Shown here: positions 23,207 to 31,887 of the stretch, in pieces | Numbering within the stretch: position 1 is the first letter of the stretch | Layout of the letters: the number at the start of each line of letters is the position of its first letter | Assembly (NCBI GenBank): GCA_913056175.1 | Contig: CAJXLM010000020.1 | Span: forward strand, 1-42,379 | Source: an uncultured Opitutia bacterium | GTDB lineage: Bacteria > Verrucomicrobiota > Verrucomicrobiia > Opitutales > Puniceicoccaceae | DNA length: 42,379 bases | Direction of reading: 5' to 3' | Program-made: the position numbers and the translations under genes | The notes under the pieces: generated by a model | The model's database searches: none | What the model saw: only the letters and a program-made list of their open reading frames with translations | What the model was told of the DNA's origin: nothing

Positions 23207-23965
23207 TCAGACGGCTTCCGCAGGAGCCACTGGCAGGACGGGGGCCCGCACCCGACCGAAGCGCCGCTCGCGGCGGGCATAGGAGGCGAGAGCAGCCTGG
23301 AAGTGCTCCGGCCCGAACTCCGGCCAGGGAACCTCGCAGAAGTACAGTTCGGCGTAGGCACCCTGCAGGAGCAGGAAGTTGCTCAGCCGCCACTCTCCGG
23401 AGGTGCGGATGACAAGATCCGGGTCGGCCAGCTCCCCGGTGTACAGATAGCGCCGGTACTCCTCCCAGGTCTCCGGGGGAACGGCGAGACGCCCCGCCGC
23501 GAGGTCCGCGGCAATCGCCCGGGTGGCATCGAGCACTTCGGCGCGGGAGCCGTAGTTCAGGGCGAGGTTGAGGGCATGGTCCCGGTAGCCCGCTGTCTCG
23601 GCGACCACCTCGGCCACCAGCTCGCGCACCCGGGCGGGCAACTCATGGATCCGCCCGATCCCCCGGAGCCGGATGCGGTGTTTGTGCAACTGGCGCCGCT
23701 CCCGCCGGAGGAACTGTACGAGCAGGTCCATGAGGGCCTCCACCTCGTCGGGGGGCCGCTGCCAGTTCTCCACACTGAAGGCGAAGAGTGTGAGGTCGCG
23801 GATGGAGGAACCGGCGAGCGATTCCACCAGCCGACGGACGTTCTGTACGCCCCGGCGGTGCCCCTCGATCCGGGGAAGCCCTCGCTGGCCCGCCCAGCGG
23901 CCGTTGCCGTCCATGATAATGGCCACGTGGGCCGGCACTTGCTCTGCGGAAGGCACACCACTCAT
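23207..23965 (-). CDS. uppS: Isoprenyl (undecaprenyl) diphosphate synthase
   Basis: The 252-residue cis-prenyltransferase makes the C55 lipid carrier for cell-wall synthesis from farnesyl-PP and isopentenyl-PP. IIMDGNGRWA (catalytic Asp, about residue 19), GHRRGVQNV, FAFSVENWQRP and DLVIRTSGEWRLSNFLLLQ are all present, as is YAELYFCEVPWPEF near the end. It is usually next to cdsA or dxr, but here it stands alone on its strand, with icd upstream at a distance of 131 bases and a hairpin between them. The ATG at 23965 gives the usual short N-terminus. Confidence 0.95.
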   Translation of the reverse strand: MSGVPSAEQVPAHVAIIMDGNGRWAGQRGLPRIEGHRRGVQNVRRLVESLAGSSIRDLTLFAFSVENWQRPPDEVEALMDLLVQFLRRERRQLHKHRIRLRGIGRIHELPARVRELVAEVVAETAGYRDHALNLALNYGSRAEVLDATRAIAADLAAGRLAVPPETWEEYRRYLYTGELADPDLVIRTSGEWRLSNFLLLQGAYAELYFCEVPWPEFGPEHFQAALASYARRERRFGRVRAPVLPVAPAEAV

Positions 23966-24010
23966 CGAAAGGCCAGACTAGTCCCCCTGCTCCCCACTGT
24001 CACGCGGGAA

Positions 24011-24052
24011 GCCACCGGATCGCGCGGCTGCGGGGCCGCGCGGTCCGGTGGC
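24011..24052. terminator. GC-rich hairpin between icd and uppS
   Basis: Arms 24011-24028 and 24035-24052 form an 18-bp stem with one G-T wobble and a six-base loop. It lies 45 bases below the icd stop on the minus strand. No U-run follows on either strand, so it may act as a weak or factor-dependent terminator, or protect the 3' end of the icd message. Confidence 0.6.
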
Positions 24053-24075
24053 AAAGGAGGGAGGATGGGGGGCGG

Positions 24076-24091
24076 GGGACGAAAGCGTCCC
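24076..24091 (-). terminator. Small hairpin just below the icd stop
   Basis: GGGACG (24076-24081) pairs with CGTCCC (24086-24091) around a four-base loop, five bases after the icd stop. Together with the larger stem at 24011-24052 it gives two hairpins in tandem. No U-tract is visible, so the terminator assignment is tentative. Confidence 0.35.
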
Positions 24092-24096
24092 GGCCG

Positions 24097-25554
24097 TCAA
24101 CTCTGTCCCTGCCCGAGCTGGAAGGCGGGCTTGCCGTCGAAGTAGTAAAGGCCCTCGGTCTTGATGAACTCGAGACCCGTGCGGTTGATGCGGTCGAGGA
24201 GGGCCACGATCTCCCCGTGGGGCAGGGCCTCGCCCGCCTCGGGATTGTCCATGGTGAAACGGCAGCGCCAGTGGTCGCAGAGGAGGGTTTGCGCAAAGCC
24301 CTGCGGCCAGACGGCCATCCCCCGGCTGGAGATCATGCGCAGCTGCAGGTTGTCCGCGTTCGCCTGCTGGAGGAGCTCGGCGATCTCGGCGGTGGATCCG
24401 CGAAATTCGCAAAAGACATCCACCCCCACCAGCTGCCGGACGACCACCGGCCGCTCGTAGGGAGGGTTGGTCTTCACCTGGGCCTCCTCCTTGTTGTAGT
24501 GGGCGGCCGGCAGAGTGTCCGGGAGCTGGCCGACGCGTTCGCCGACGGCTTGGGCGAACTCGGCGGTGCCCACCTTCTCGCGGCTCTTGCCCTCCTCGTA
24601 GACATCGTAGGTGTGGAGACCGTCCTCGATCGTCTTCAGCCAGGCGTTGTGGGTGCGCTCGGCGGCCTCGACCTGCCCGATGTGCACGAGCATCTGGATC
24701 GCGCCCATGAGCAGACCGGAGGGGTTGGCCAGGTTCTGGCCGGCCCGGCGGGGGGCAGAACCGTGGATCGCCTCGAACATGGCGTGCTCCGGCCCGATGT
24801 TGGCGGAGCCGGCCAGGCCGACGGAACCGGCCACCTGGGCGGCCACATCACTGAGGATGTCCCCGTAGAGGTTCGGCATCACCACGACATCAAAGCTCTG
24901 CGGCGTGTCCGCCAGCTTGGCCGCCCCGATGTCAACAATCCAGTGCTCGTTCTCGAGGTCGGGATACTCGACGGCGATCTCCTCGAAGACCTTGTGGAAG
25001 AGGCCGTCGGTGATCTTCATGATGTTGTCCTTGGTGAAGCAGGTCACCTTGCGGCGGCCGTGGGCCTTCGCGTACTCGAAGGCGTAGCGGACGATCCGCT
25101 CGCAGCCCTGGCGGCTGATCAGCTTGAGGCACTGGGTGACGTCCACCGTCTGCTGGTGCTCGATGCCGGCGTAGAGATCCTCCTCGTTCTCGCGGATCAC
25201 CACGACATCCATGCCGGGGTGCTTGGTGTGGATGAAGGGATGGTAGGCCACGCAGGGGCGAACATTCGCATAGAGCCCGAGGGCTTTCCGCGTGGTCACG
25301 TTCATGCTCTTGAAACCGCCTCCCTGGGGGGTGGTGATGGGGGCCTTCAGGAAGACCTTCGTCCGCAGGATGGAGTCGAAAGCTCCCGCCGACATCCCGC
25401 TGGTGTTCCCCTTGAGGTATTCCTGCTCCCCGATGGAGATCTCCTCGATCTCCAGCTGGGCGCCGGCCTCCCGCAGGATATGCAGGGTCGCGTCCATGAT
25501 TTCGGGGCCGATTCCATCGCCCCGGGCTACGGTGATGCTCTTCGCTTCGCTCAT
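24097..25554 (-). CDS. icd: Isocitrate dehydrogenase (NADP-type)
   Basis: The 485-residue protein is an isocitrate/isopropylmalate dehydrogenase-family enzyme: GDGIGPEIMD at the start, substrate-side NTSGMSAGAFDSILRTK, the KSMNVTTRKALGLYANVRP block, NEEDLYAGIEH, and the metal/cofactor motif NLYGDILSDVAA. After about residue 350 it has an extra C-terminal domain, so it belongs to the long subgroup like those of Thermus and Rickettsia rather than the E. coli form. It catalyses oxidative decarboxylation of isocitrate in the TCA cycle. The cofactor (NADP rather than NAD) is assumed from the family and not proven by eye. A TTTACA/TAGGGC pair 17 bases apart lies about 73 bases upstream. Confidence 0.92.
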   Translation of the reverse strand: MSEAKSITVARGDGIGPEIMDATLHILREAGAQLEIEEISIGEQEYLKGNTSGMSAGAFDSILRTKVFLKAPITTPQGGGFKSMNVTTRKALGLYANVRPCVAYHPFIHTKHPGMDVVVIRENEEDLYAGIEHQQTVDVTQCLKLISRQGCERIVRYAFEYAKAHGRRKVTCFTKDNIMKITDGLFHKVFEEIAVEYPDLENEHWIVDIGAAKLADTPQSFDVVVMPNLYGDILSDVAAQVAGSVGLAGSANIGPEHAMFEAIHGSAPRRAGQNLANPSGLLMGAIQMLVHIGQVEAAERTHNAWLKTIEDGLHTYDVYEEGKSREKVGTAEFAQAVGERVGQLPDTLPAAHYNKEEAQVKTNPPYERPVVVRQLVGVDVFCEFRGSTAEIAELLQQANADNLQLRMISSRGMAVWPQGFAQTLLCDHWRCRFTMDNPEAGEALPHGEIVALLDRINRTGLEFIKTEGLYYFDGKPAFQLGQGQS

Positions 25555-25671
25555 TCTGGGATTGGTTGTGAGAGGACTTCGGGAGACCTGAATCCTTAGC
25601 CCTACGACGGTGGCCTCCCCTTGTAAAGGAAGACCGGGATCGGGGGTCCCCCGGGAACCGGGCGGAAACGC

Positions 25672-27114
25672 TCAGGCCTCCGCCCCGTGGCCGGCGGCCT
25701 CGCCGGGTCCCGCCGTGTCGGCGACCGTCGCACGCGCGGGCCCGCAGGGCAGCAGGGTGGCCTCGCTCATCCCGTGGATGATCTTCTTGTCGGCCGGGCA
25801 GACCGTGGCGAGGGTTCCCTCCCAGGAGTACTCCTCGCCGTCGGCGAAGTAGAACGGGGACAGCCGGACTCGGCCCTCCCTCTCCCGGGCCACCCCCTCC
25901 CCGGAATAGATCGGGTGGCGGACCCGGCGGGGCTTGTGGTACTCCTGCAGGACGTGGAGGTGCTGTCCTCCCTCCCGAACGGCGTGGCGAAGGGCCGCCG
26001 TCCACTGCTCCCGGGAGACGTCGTTGCCGAGGACGACGCTGCGCGCCCCCCAGGCGGTCTCGTGGTACCCACTGATCTTGAGGATCAGGTTCCGCTCCCG
26101 CTGGGAGCCGGAGCCGAGCTGGTCCCAGCTGTGAATGGGCTGACCACCGACCGTGGGAGCGTGCAGGAAGGCGTTCGGGGGGACCATTGCCGGATCGACG
26201 ATCCAAGTGCGCGGTACGAGGGACTGGAGGAGGCGGCGGTGCGCCTTGCCGAGAGTCTCCTCCCAGAAGGCCTGCAGGCGGGGGTGGTGGAGCAGCCCGA
26301 GGTTGAGCTTCTCCTCCTGGTAGTGCTTGAGAGGCGGGGTCACCCGCAGGTCACCGCGCTCGACCGCCTCGAGGAGGCCCTCCGCCCAGGGGAAGTCGAA
26401 GTGGTCGAAGAGCTCCCAGAAGCGGTAGACGCAGTCGATCCGCTCCGGATTACCGTCGAGGGAGGCACAGACGGTCTCCCCGAGGAGAAAGATTTCCTCC
26501 GGCCGGAACACGAACACCCGCCGGCCCTGCTTCTGGAGCTGCTCGGCCAGCCACTCCATCTCCGGTCGGTAGGTTTCCGCCTCCTCGCTCACCACGATGG
26601 CAAGGAGGGGATTCCGGTAGGGGTCCTCCCCGCCGGTGACGGCCCGGAAGAAGGCTTCGGCCATGCCCTCCGCGGAACCGAGGACCTCCTCCGCGCGCCC
26701 GTAGAGACCCTGGAGGAAGGCGGTGAGCCCGATCCCGCCGGGCACGGAGTCCAGCTCGGTCAGGCAGAAGCCCCCCTCCACCGGGAGGAGGTCGGGCCGG
26801 ATCACCGGGGGCAGCTCGTCCTTCACGGCGGGGTGGCGGCCGTGAGCGACGAGGCGGGCCGGCTTGCCCCGCTCGAGATAGTCCACCACCCAGTCCGCCT
26901 CGAGATCCCCATTGCGGAGAAGACGGCGGCCCTCGATGACCCGCCGGTAAAGCCGCTCCACGGCGAGGTAGAACGCGCGGCAGGCCGGACCGACCGCGGC
27001 AATCCCAGCCTGTTGGCCCTCGTCGAGGGGGAAGGCATGCGGGGAGAGCAGCCAGGTCTTGTCCGCGAAGAGGGGCGTCTCCCCGAAGGCCCGCTGGAGT
27101 GCCTCCGCCTCCAT
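25672..27114 (-). CDS. Putative circularly permuted ATP-grasp protein
   Basis: I do not recognise a named family for this 480-residue protein. Its motif order fits circularly permuted ATP-grasp enzymes: RPD plus ELDSVPGG (about 106-127), a Rossmann-like VVSEEAETYRPEMEWLAEQL segment (174-193), IDCVYRFWELFD (226-237), and TPPLKHYQEEK (259-269). Then comes LILKISGYHETAWGARSVVLG (343-363, split here at the loop) with a candidate ATP-binding Lys346, and a following LQEYH strand. Such enzymes join carboxylates to amines or thiols using ATP. It is translationally coupled to prfB by a one-base TGATG overlap. Function is unknown. Confidence 0.65.
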   Translation of the reverse strand: MEAEALQRAFGETPLFADKTWLLSPHAFPLDEGQQAGIAAVGPACRAFYLAVERLYRRVIEGRRLLRNGDLEADWVVDYLERGKPARLVAHGRHPAVKDELPPVIRPDLLPVEGGFCLTELDSVPGGIGLTAFLQGLYGRAEEVLGSAEGMAEAFFRAVTGGEDPYRNPLLAIVVSEEAETYRPEMEWLAEQLQKQGRRVFVFRPEEIFLLGETVCASLDGNPERIDCVYRFWELFDHFDFPWAEGLLEAVERGDLRVTPPLKHYQEEKLNLGLLHHPRLQAFWEETLGKAHRRLLQSLVPRTWIVDPAMVPPNAFLHAPTVGGQPIHSWDQLGSGSQRERNLILKISGYHETAWGARSVVLGNDVSREQWTAALRHAVREGGQHLHVLQEYHKPRRVRHPIYSGEGVAREREGRVRLSPFYFADGEEYSWEGTLATVCPADKKIIHGMSEATLLPCGPARATVADTAGPGEAAGHGAEA

Positions 27115-28266
27115 CAGGCGGGCTCTTCGGCGGGAAGGGCATCCGCCCGGCTGTTGGGGCAGCCCGCCCGGAGCCAGGCGTGGATGAAGGGATCGAGGTC
27201 CCCGTCCATGACCGCCTGGATGTTGGAGGTTTCCTCCCCGGTACGCAGGTCCTTGACCATCTGGTAGGGCTGGAAGACATAGCTGCGAATCTGGTTGCCC
27301 CAGGCCATCTCCCCCTTCTCTCCGTAGAACTTCTCCATCTCCGAGCGCTTCTCGTCCTCCCGCTGCTCGTGGAGGCGAGCCTTCAGCATGCGCAGGGCCG
27401 TCGCCTTGTTCTTGTGCTGGGAGCGCTCGTTCTGGCAGGCGGCCACGATCCCGGTGGGCAGGTGGGTCAGGCGGACGGCCGAGTCGGTCTTGTTCACGTG
27501 TTGCCCGCCCTTGCCACTCGCCCGGTAGGTATCCACGCGCAGCTCCTCGTCCGGAATGACCACCTCGGTGTCGTTGTCCTCGATTTCCGCGAGCACGTCC
27601 ACTGAGCAGAAGGAGGTGTGCCGCCGCTTGGCCGAGTCGAAGGGGCTGATGCGCACGAGGCGGTGGACTCCGCGCTCGGCCTTCGCGTACCCGTAGGCGT
27701 TGTCCCCGACGAGGCGGAGGGTCACCCGGGAAACCCCGGCCTCCTCCCCTTCCTGCAGGTCCTGCACCTCCACGGTGTAACCGGAGCGCTCCGCCCAGCG
27801 GGAGTACATCCGGAAGAGCATTTCCGCCCAGTCACAGGACTCCGTGCCGCCGGCGCCGGCGTGCACGGTGAGGATCGCGTTGCGGCTGTCGTACGGTCCG
27901 TTCAGGAAGGACTGCAACTCGACGCGGTCCATCTTCTCGGTGAGGGCTGCGGTGAGGCTCTCCACCTCCGCGGCGGCGGCTTCGCCGTTGGGGCCCTCCT
28001 CCTCGGCGGCGAGCTCCGCGAGGGTCTGCACGTCCTCCACCTCGCCGCGGAGGGCCTCCATGGAGTCGGTAATCCGCCGGAGGCGGCTCACCTCGGAGCT
28101 CAGCCGCTGCGCTTCCTCCGGCTGGTCCCAGAAACCGGGGGCGGACATGCGCTCTTCCGCCTCGGTGATCTGCGCGCGCTTCCCGTCGACGTCAAAGATA
28201 CCTCCAGAGGTACCCGGCGCGCTTGTCCAGTTCGTCGATGCGGGAGCGGTATTCCGGTGCGAGCAT
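27114..28266 (-). CDS. prfB: Peptide chain release factor 2 (PrfB), with programmed +1 frameshift
   Basis: RF2 recognises UGA and UAA stops. The first 24 codons (ATG at 28266, reading [19 protein letters not shown] and on) end at an in-frame UGA (28194-28192), and the rest continues in the +1 frame from 28193. The slip site CTT TGA C with GGAGG three bases upstream is the classical autoregulatory signal. The joined product has 383 residues with SPF at 207-209 (stop recognition) and GGQ at 253-255 (peptide release), at positions nearly identical to E. coli RF2. Its stop shares one base with the start of the ATP-grasp-like gene. Confidence 0.96.
28191..28205 (-). promoter_or_regulatory. prfB programmed +1 frameshift signal
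   Basis: On the minus strand GGAGG (28205-28201) is followed after TAT by CTT (28197-28195), TGA and C. The ribosome pauses at UGA when RF2 is scarce, and the internal Shine-Dalgarno-like GGAGG promotes slipping from CUU to UUU, so RF2 regulates its own level. The arrangement matches the E. coli site base for base in the critical part. Confidence 0.95.
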
Positions 28267-28364
28267 ACCGCCAAATTGGCCGTCCCCGGTTCCCGGGGCA
28301 AACGCTTTCCCGGGAAAAGCCGGCCGCGGGGGGGCGTCTCCGAAGCCCTTCGAGAGCCCCGCCC

Positions 28365-29330
28365 TCAGGCGGGCAGCTCGGCCGTGGGGAGGTCCTTCAC
28401 CTCCTGCAGGGCCTTGTCCGCGAGGGCCGTGCTCAGGTAGCGCTCGCCGAAGCTGCACCCGATCGTCACGATCCGCTTGCCGGCCATCTCCGGGCGCCGG
28501 GCCAGCTGGAGCGCCGCCCAGACGTTGGCACCGGTGGAGATGCCCCCGAGAATCCCGTCGGAGAGGGCCAGCTGGCGGGCCGTCGCGAAGGCGTCCTCGT
28601 TGGTCACGGTGATCACCTCGTCGATGAGGGAGGTGTCGCAGTTCTTCGGGATGAAGCCCGCCCCGATCCCCTGGATCTTGTGGGGGCCGGGGTTGCCGCC
28701 GCTGATCACGGGGCTGTCCGCGGGTTCCACGGCCACCGTATGCAAGTCGGTGCGGCCCTTGATCACGCTGGAAACTCCGGTGATGGTCCCGCCGGTTCCG
28801 ACTCCGGCGACAAACGCATCGATGTTGCCCTCCATGTCCTCCCAGATTTCTTCGGCGGTGGTCTGCCGGTGGATCTCGGGATTTGCCGGGTTCTCGAACT
28901 GCTGCGGCTGGAAGGCCCGATCGCCATGCTCGGCGACCAACTCGGCCGCCTTGGCGATGGCGCCCTTCATGCCCTTGGGCCCGGGTGTCAGGACCAGCTC
29001 GGCTCCCAGCATCCGGAAGAGAACCCTCCGCTCAAGGGACATGCTGTCCGGCATGACGAGCAGGAGCCGGTAGCCCTTGGCCGCGCAGACAAAGGCGAGG
29101 GCGATGCCGGTATTCCCGGAGGTTGGCTCGATGACCACGCTGTCCGGGTGGAGCTGGCCGTCCCTCTCCCCCGCCTCGATCATGGCGCGGCCGATCCGGT
29201 CCTTCACGCTGGCGAGTGGGTTGAAGAATTCTCCCTTCAGGAAAATCTCCGCGGGCACGTCGCGGGTGAGTTCATTGATGCGGAGGAGCGGGGTCCGCCC
29301 AATACTGTCAAGAATGCTGGGAGCAAGCAT
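28365..29330 (-). CDS. cysK: Cysteine synthase A (CysK)
   Basis: The 321-residue PLP enzyme makes cysteine from O-acetylserine and sulfide. The lysine that binds PLP is in [11 protein letters not shown] (about residue 40), [10 protein letters not shown] and the phosphate loop GTGGTITGV are visible, and the C-terminal [10 protein letters not shown] closes the fold. The start at 29330 gives the usual N-terminus ([11 protein letters not shown]) after four residues. It lies about 60 bases after infA on the same strand and 98 bases before prfB. It complements the cysDNC genes for sulfur assimilation. Confidence 0.95.
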   Translation of the reverse strand: MLAPSILDSIGRTPLLRINELTRDVPAEIFLKGEFFNPLASVKDRIGRAMIEAGERDGQLHPDSVVIEPTSGNTGIALAFVCAAKGYRLLLVMPDSMSLERRVLFRMLGAELVLTPGPKGMKGAIAKAAELVAEHGDRAFQPQQFENPANPEIHRQTTAEEIWEDMEGNIDAFVAGVGTGGTITGVSSVIKGRTDLHTVAVEPADSPVISGGNPGPHKIQGIGAGFIPKNCDTSLIDEVITVTNEDAFATARQLALSDGILGGISTGANVWAALQLARRPEMAGKRIVTIGCSFGERYLSTALADKALQEVKDLPTAELPA

Positions 29331-29391
29331 GAGTGCGGAGTCGAGGGAGGTGGGAGGTGAGGGAGAAGACCAATGCAGCGCGGTGGGCCGG

Positions 29392-29673
29392 TCAACGGCG
29401 CCGGCGGTTGTTGCGCGGGCCGAAGCTCCGAATCGGGGCGTTGCGGTTGGCATTCGCGTTGCGGAGCCGATAGGTGATCCGAGCCTTGTCGAGGTCGTAG
29501 GGACTCATCACCATCTTCACGGTATCGCCGGTCGTGATCTTGATAAAATGCTTCCGCAATTTCCCCGAGATGTGGGCGAGAACTCGGTGCCCGTTGGCCA
29601 ACTCAACCCGAAACATCGTCCCGGGCAGGACCGATACGATCTTGCCTTCTACTTCTACTTCATCTTCTGCCAT
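29392..29673 (-). CDS. infA: Translation initiation factor IF-1 with basic C-terminal extension
   Basis: The 93-residue protein matches IF-1 over about 71 residues ([51 protein letters not shown]). It then carries a 22-residue Asn/Arg-rich tail ending in a run of Arg. IF-1 binds the 30S A site during initiation. E. coli IF-1 has 72 residues, so the tail is an addition, perhaps for RNA binding. An alternative ATG lies seven codons upstream (29694). A TTGACA box starts at 29715. Confidence 0.93.
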   Translation of the reverse strand: MAEDEVEVEGKIVSVLPGTMFRVELANGHRVLAHISGKLRKHFIKITTGDTVKMVMSPYDLDKARITYRLRNANANRNAPIRSFGPRNNRRRR

Positions 29674-29686
29674 AGGCTCAGGAGTA

Positions 29687-29715
29687 TTCATCATCCGGGA
29701 AGCCCCGATTGTCAA
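29687..29715 (-). promoter_or_regulatory. Candidate infA promoter
   Basis: TTGACA (29715-29710) on the minus strand is a perfect -35 box, with GATGAA or the overlapping ATGAAT 17-18 bases further on as a poor -10. The infA ATG at 29673 is 13 bases below this, so the leader would be only a few bases long. If the start were 29694, the transcript would begin inside the gene, which favours 29673. Confidence 0.4.
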
Positions 29716-29799
29716 GGGCCCGGGAGCGGTGAGGCGACAAAGCCGGCGCGCCCGGACCACCGATTGTAGCCACACAGCCGAGCCGTCTATCCTTGAAGC

Positions 29800-30123
29800 A
29801 TGAAGAATCCGCTTCGGAAGTATCGGGACCAGTGGTTCAGCGTGACCATCAACCTGATCATGATTTTCGTAGGGATGCAGTTCATCGATTTTGCCTACCG
29901 GATGCAGGTGGGTGCGCCGCCTACGGGGAAGGATTTCTCCCTGCTCAGCGCCATGTACCTCGCCTTCATCGCCGGGCTGTTTCCCAACTACGCGACGTCG
30001 TTTGCAGAGGCTCTCCGGGGGACCCACCGGAAAAATCTCGCTGAGATCGGGGAGGTGCTCCTTTTCTTTTTCCTGATTCTCGTGCTCAACGCCGCGGTCA
30101 TTTACGCAGCCCTCTGGATCTGA
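29800..30123 (+). CDS. Small unidentified membrane protein
   Basis: This 107-residue protein begins with a basic [12 protein letters not shown] segment and has three hydrophobic helices (about 14-34, 50-65 and 83-106). I do not recognise the family. It lies divergently from infA, separated by 126 bases, and 58 bases before tadA. Codon use looks like that of its neighbours, which supports a real gene. No strong Shine-Dalgarno is visible. Confidence 0.65.
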   Translation: MKNPLRKYRDQWFSVTINLIMIFVGMQFIDFAYRMQVGAPPTGKDFSLLSAMYLAFIAGLFPNYATSFAEALRGTHRKNLAEIGEVLLFFFLILVLNAAVIYAALWI

Positions 30124-30181
30124 TCGTGGATCCCGGCCGCGCGGGCACCCGGGCTGGCTCTTGATCCGCCCGCTTCCACTC

Positions 30182-30709
30182 ATGGACTGCCCTTTTCCAA
30201 AACAGCACCTCTCCCAACTGCACCGGGACGACGCCTTCTTCATGAGCCTCGCTTACAACCAGGCGGTGGACGCCTTCCGGGCGGGAGAAGTTCCGGTGGG
30301 GGCAGTCGCGGTGCGGGAAGGGGAAGTGATCGGGGCGGCCCACAACGCGGTGGTGGAGACCGGCGATCCCACAGCCCACGCGGAAATGCTGGCCCTCACC
30401 CAGGCCACCCGCGTCCTCGGGGATTACCGTCTCAATGCCGTTACCCTTTTCGTGACAAAGGAACCCTGCCCGATGTGTGCCGGGGCCACGATTATGGCCC
30501 GGGTGGGAAGGGTCGTCTACGGGGTGGGAGACCCGAAGATGGGGGGAATGGGTGGTGCCCTCGACATCCCTGCCGTTGCCACGCTCAACCATCATCCCGA
30601 GGTCACCGCGGGGATCGGGGAAGAGGAGGCCCGCCGGATTCTCCAGGCTTTTTTCTCCCAGCGGCGCGGGCAGGACCGCCGAGAGGCCTCCCGCCCCGCG
30701 GAATCCTGA
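30182..30709 (+). CDS. tadA: tRNA adenosine deaminase-like protein (TadA family)
   Basis: The 175-residue zinc deaminase has HAE at 66-68 (TAHAEM) and PCPMC at 95-99, the two zinc-binding/catalytic motifs of the TadA/nucleoside-deaminase group. VPVGAVAV and the [16 protein letters not shown] segment are typical of tRNA(adenine34) deaminase, which makes inosine at the wobble position of tRNA-Arg. The ATG at 30182 is preferred over a TTG seven codons upstream. A Gln/Arg-rich tail ends the protein. A guanine deaminase role cannot be excluded. Confidence 0.88.
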   Translation: MDCPFPKQHLSQLHRDDAFFMSLAYNQAVDAFRAGEVPVGAVAVREGEVIGAAHNAVVETGDPTAHAEMLALTQATRVLGDYRLNAVTLFVTKEPCPMCAGATIMARVGRVVYGVGDPKMGGMGGALDIPAVATLNHHPEVTAGIGEEEARRILQAFFSQRRGQDRREASRPAES

Positions 30710-30746
30710 AGGGTGGCTGCCACGGGAGGCCGCCTTCGCGCTTCGG

Positions 30747-30774
30747 TTGACGGCCGCCCCCGATGACCTATTCA
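30747..30774 (+). promoter_or_regulatory. Candidate sodA promoter
   Basis: TTGACG (30747-30752) and TATTCA (30769-30774) are 16 bases apart and lie 43 bases above the sodA ATG. The match to sigma-70 consensus is moderate. No repressor site was identified. Confidence 0.4.
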
Positions 30775-30817
30775 CTGTGCTGCTTCCGCAAGCCCAACCA
30801 GAAACCTGAAGCGAATC

Positions 30818-31441
30818 ATGGCCTACACACTACCCGACCTTCCCTACGCCTACGATGCCCTGGAGCCGCACATCGATGCGCGCACCATGGAGATCCACCA
30901 TACCAAGCATCACAATACCTATGTCACGAAAGTGAACGACGCCCTCGCCGGCACTTCGCTTGAGGACCAGCCGGTGGAAGCGGTCATCGCCGACCTCTCC
31001 GCGGTGCCGGACGAGAAGCGCACGGCCGTGCGCAACAATGGTGGCGGCCACGCCAACCATTCCTTCTTCTGGACCCTCCTCAGCGGCGAGGGCGGCGGCG
31101 AGCCCACCGGGGAGCTCGCCGAGGCCATTACCCAGACCTTCGGGAGCTTCGATGCCTTCAAGGAACAGTTTGCCGCCGCCGCGGTTGGCCGGTTCGGCAG
31201 CGGGTGGGCCTGGCTCTACGTGAAGCCCTCGGGCGAGCTGGCCATCGGATCCACTCCGAACCAGGACAGCCCCCTCATGAAGGGCGTCGCCGAAATCGAG
31301 GGGACCCCGGTGATCGGGCTCGATGTCTGGGAGCACGCCTACTACCTGAACTACCAGAATCGCCGCCCCGACTACATCGCCGCGTTCTGGAACGTGGTCG
31401 ACTGGGCCGCCGCCAATCGCAACTACCTCAGCGCGCGCTGA
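30818..31441 (+). CDS. sodA: Superoxide dismutase, Mn/Fe family
   Basis: The 207-residue enzyme removes superoxide. Metal ligands are His27, His81 (in HANHSFFW), Asp169 and His173 (in [12 protein letters not shown]). Gln149 within TPNQDSPL is the residue usual in Mn-type enzymes, so manganese is the likely metal, though cambialistic forms exist. Length and the [11 protein letters not shown] block are typical. It has its own promoter-like sequence and a strong terminator, so it is probably monocistronic. Confidence 0.95.
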   Translation: MAYTLPDLPYAYDALEPHIDARTMEIHHTKHHNTYVTKVNDALAGTSLEDQPVEAVIADLSAVPDEKRTAVRNNGGGHANHSFFWTLLSGEGGGEPTGELAEAITQTFGSFDAFKEQFAAAAVGRFGSGWAWLYVKPSGELAIGSTPNQDSPLMKGVAEIEGTPVIGLDVWEHAYYLNYQNRRPDYIAAFWNVVDWAAANRNYLSAR

Positions 31442-31471
31442 GGAGCGCTCCTCCTCATCGCCCTTGTCCCG

Positions 31472-31508
31472 GCCGCCGTCCTCCCCCTGGAGGGCGGCGG
31501 CTTTTTCT
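31472..31508 (+). terminator. Rho-independent terminator of sodA
   Basis: A 13-bp GC stem with one G-T wobble (arms 31472-31484 and 31489-31501) and a four-base loop CCCT is followed by TTTTTCTT. It lies 30 bases after the sodA stop. It is the clearest intrinsic terminator in the window. Confidence 0.93.
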
Positions 31509-31575
31509 TGCCCGGGGCCGCCGGGCCGAGACGCGGCCGCCCCGGGTGGTCTCCCCTTCCCCGGGCGACTCGCCC

Positions 31576-31797
31576 CTACTCGCCCTCGTCCGTGGCGAGG
31601 TCCCCTTCCGCGAGGACCTCGCGGGCCCGTTCCACGTCCTGCGGGGCCACCCCCACCCGGAACTTGCCGAAGGCGCTCTGGTACCCGGTCACCGCGGCCG
31701 CCTCGTCGAGAACAATGCCCTCGATCCCCGACCCGCGGAGCACACTGACCGCCATCTCCGCGAGGGCGAGGTTCGGATAGACCGCAATCACTTCCAT
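31576..31797 (-). CDS. DUF2007 small protein (putative signal-transducing)
   Basis: The 73-residue protein reads as a small alpha/beta ferredoxin-like fold: EVIAVYPNLALAEMAVSVL, then GIEGIVLDE, and VGVAPQDVERAREVL near the end. These fit the DUF2007 family, small domains found alone or in signalling proteins, of unknown function. It faces sodA across the terminator and is divergent from the Gfo/Idh oxidoreductase gene, 90 bases apart. Confidence 0.85.
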   Translation of the reverse strand: MEVIAVYPNLALAEMAVSVLRGSGIEGIVLDEAAAVTGYQSAFGKFRVGVAPQDVERAREVLAEGDLATDEGE

Positions 31798-31887
31798 GCT
31801 CCCGATCGTGCGCAGGGAACCGTCCGCCGCAAGCGTCTCCTTTCGTGCGGGATTGCCTCGTCGGCAACAGGGGACCAGCCTCATTCC

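Noticed and set aside
28191-28266. prfB as a pseudogene because of an in-frame stop
   Set aside because: The stop lies in the known +1 slip site with an internal GGAGG, and the rest of the gene is intact.
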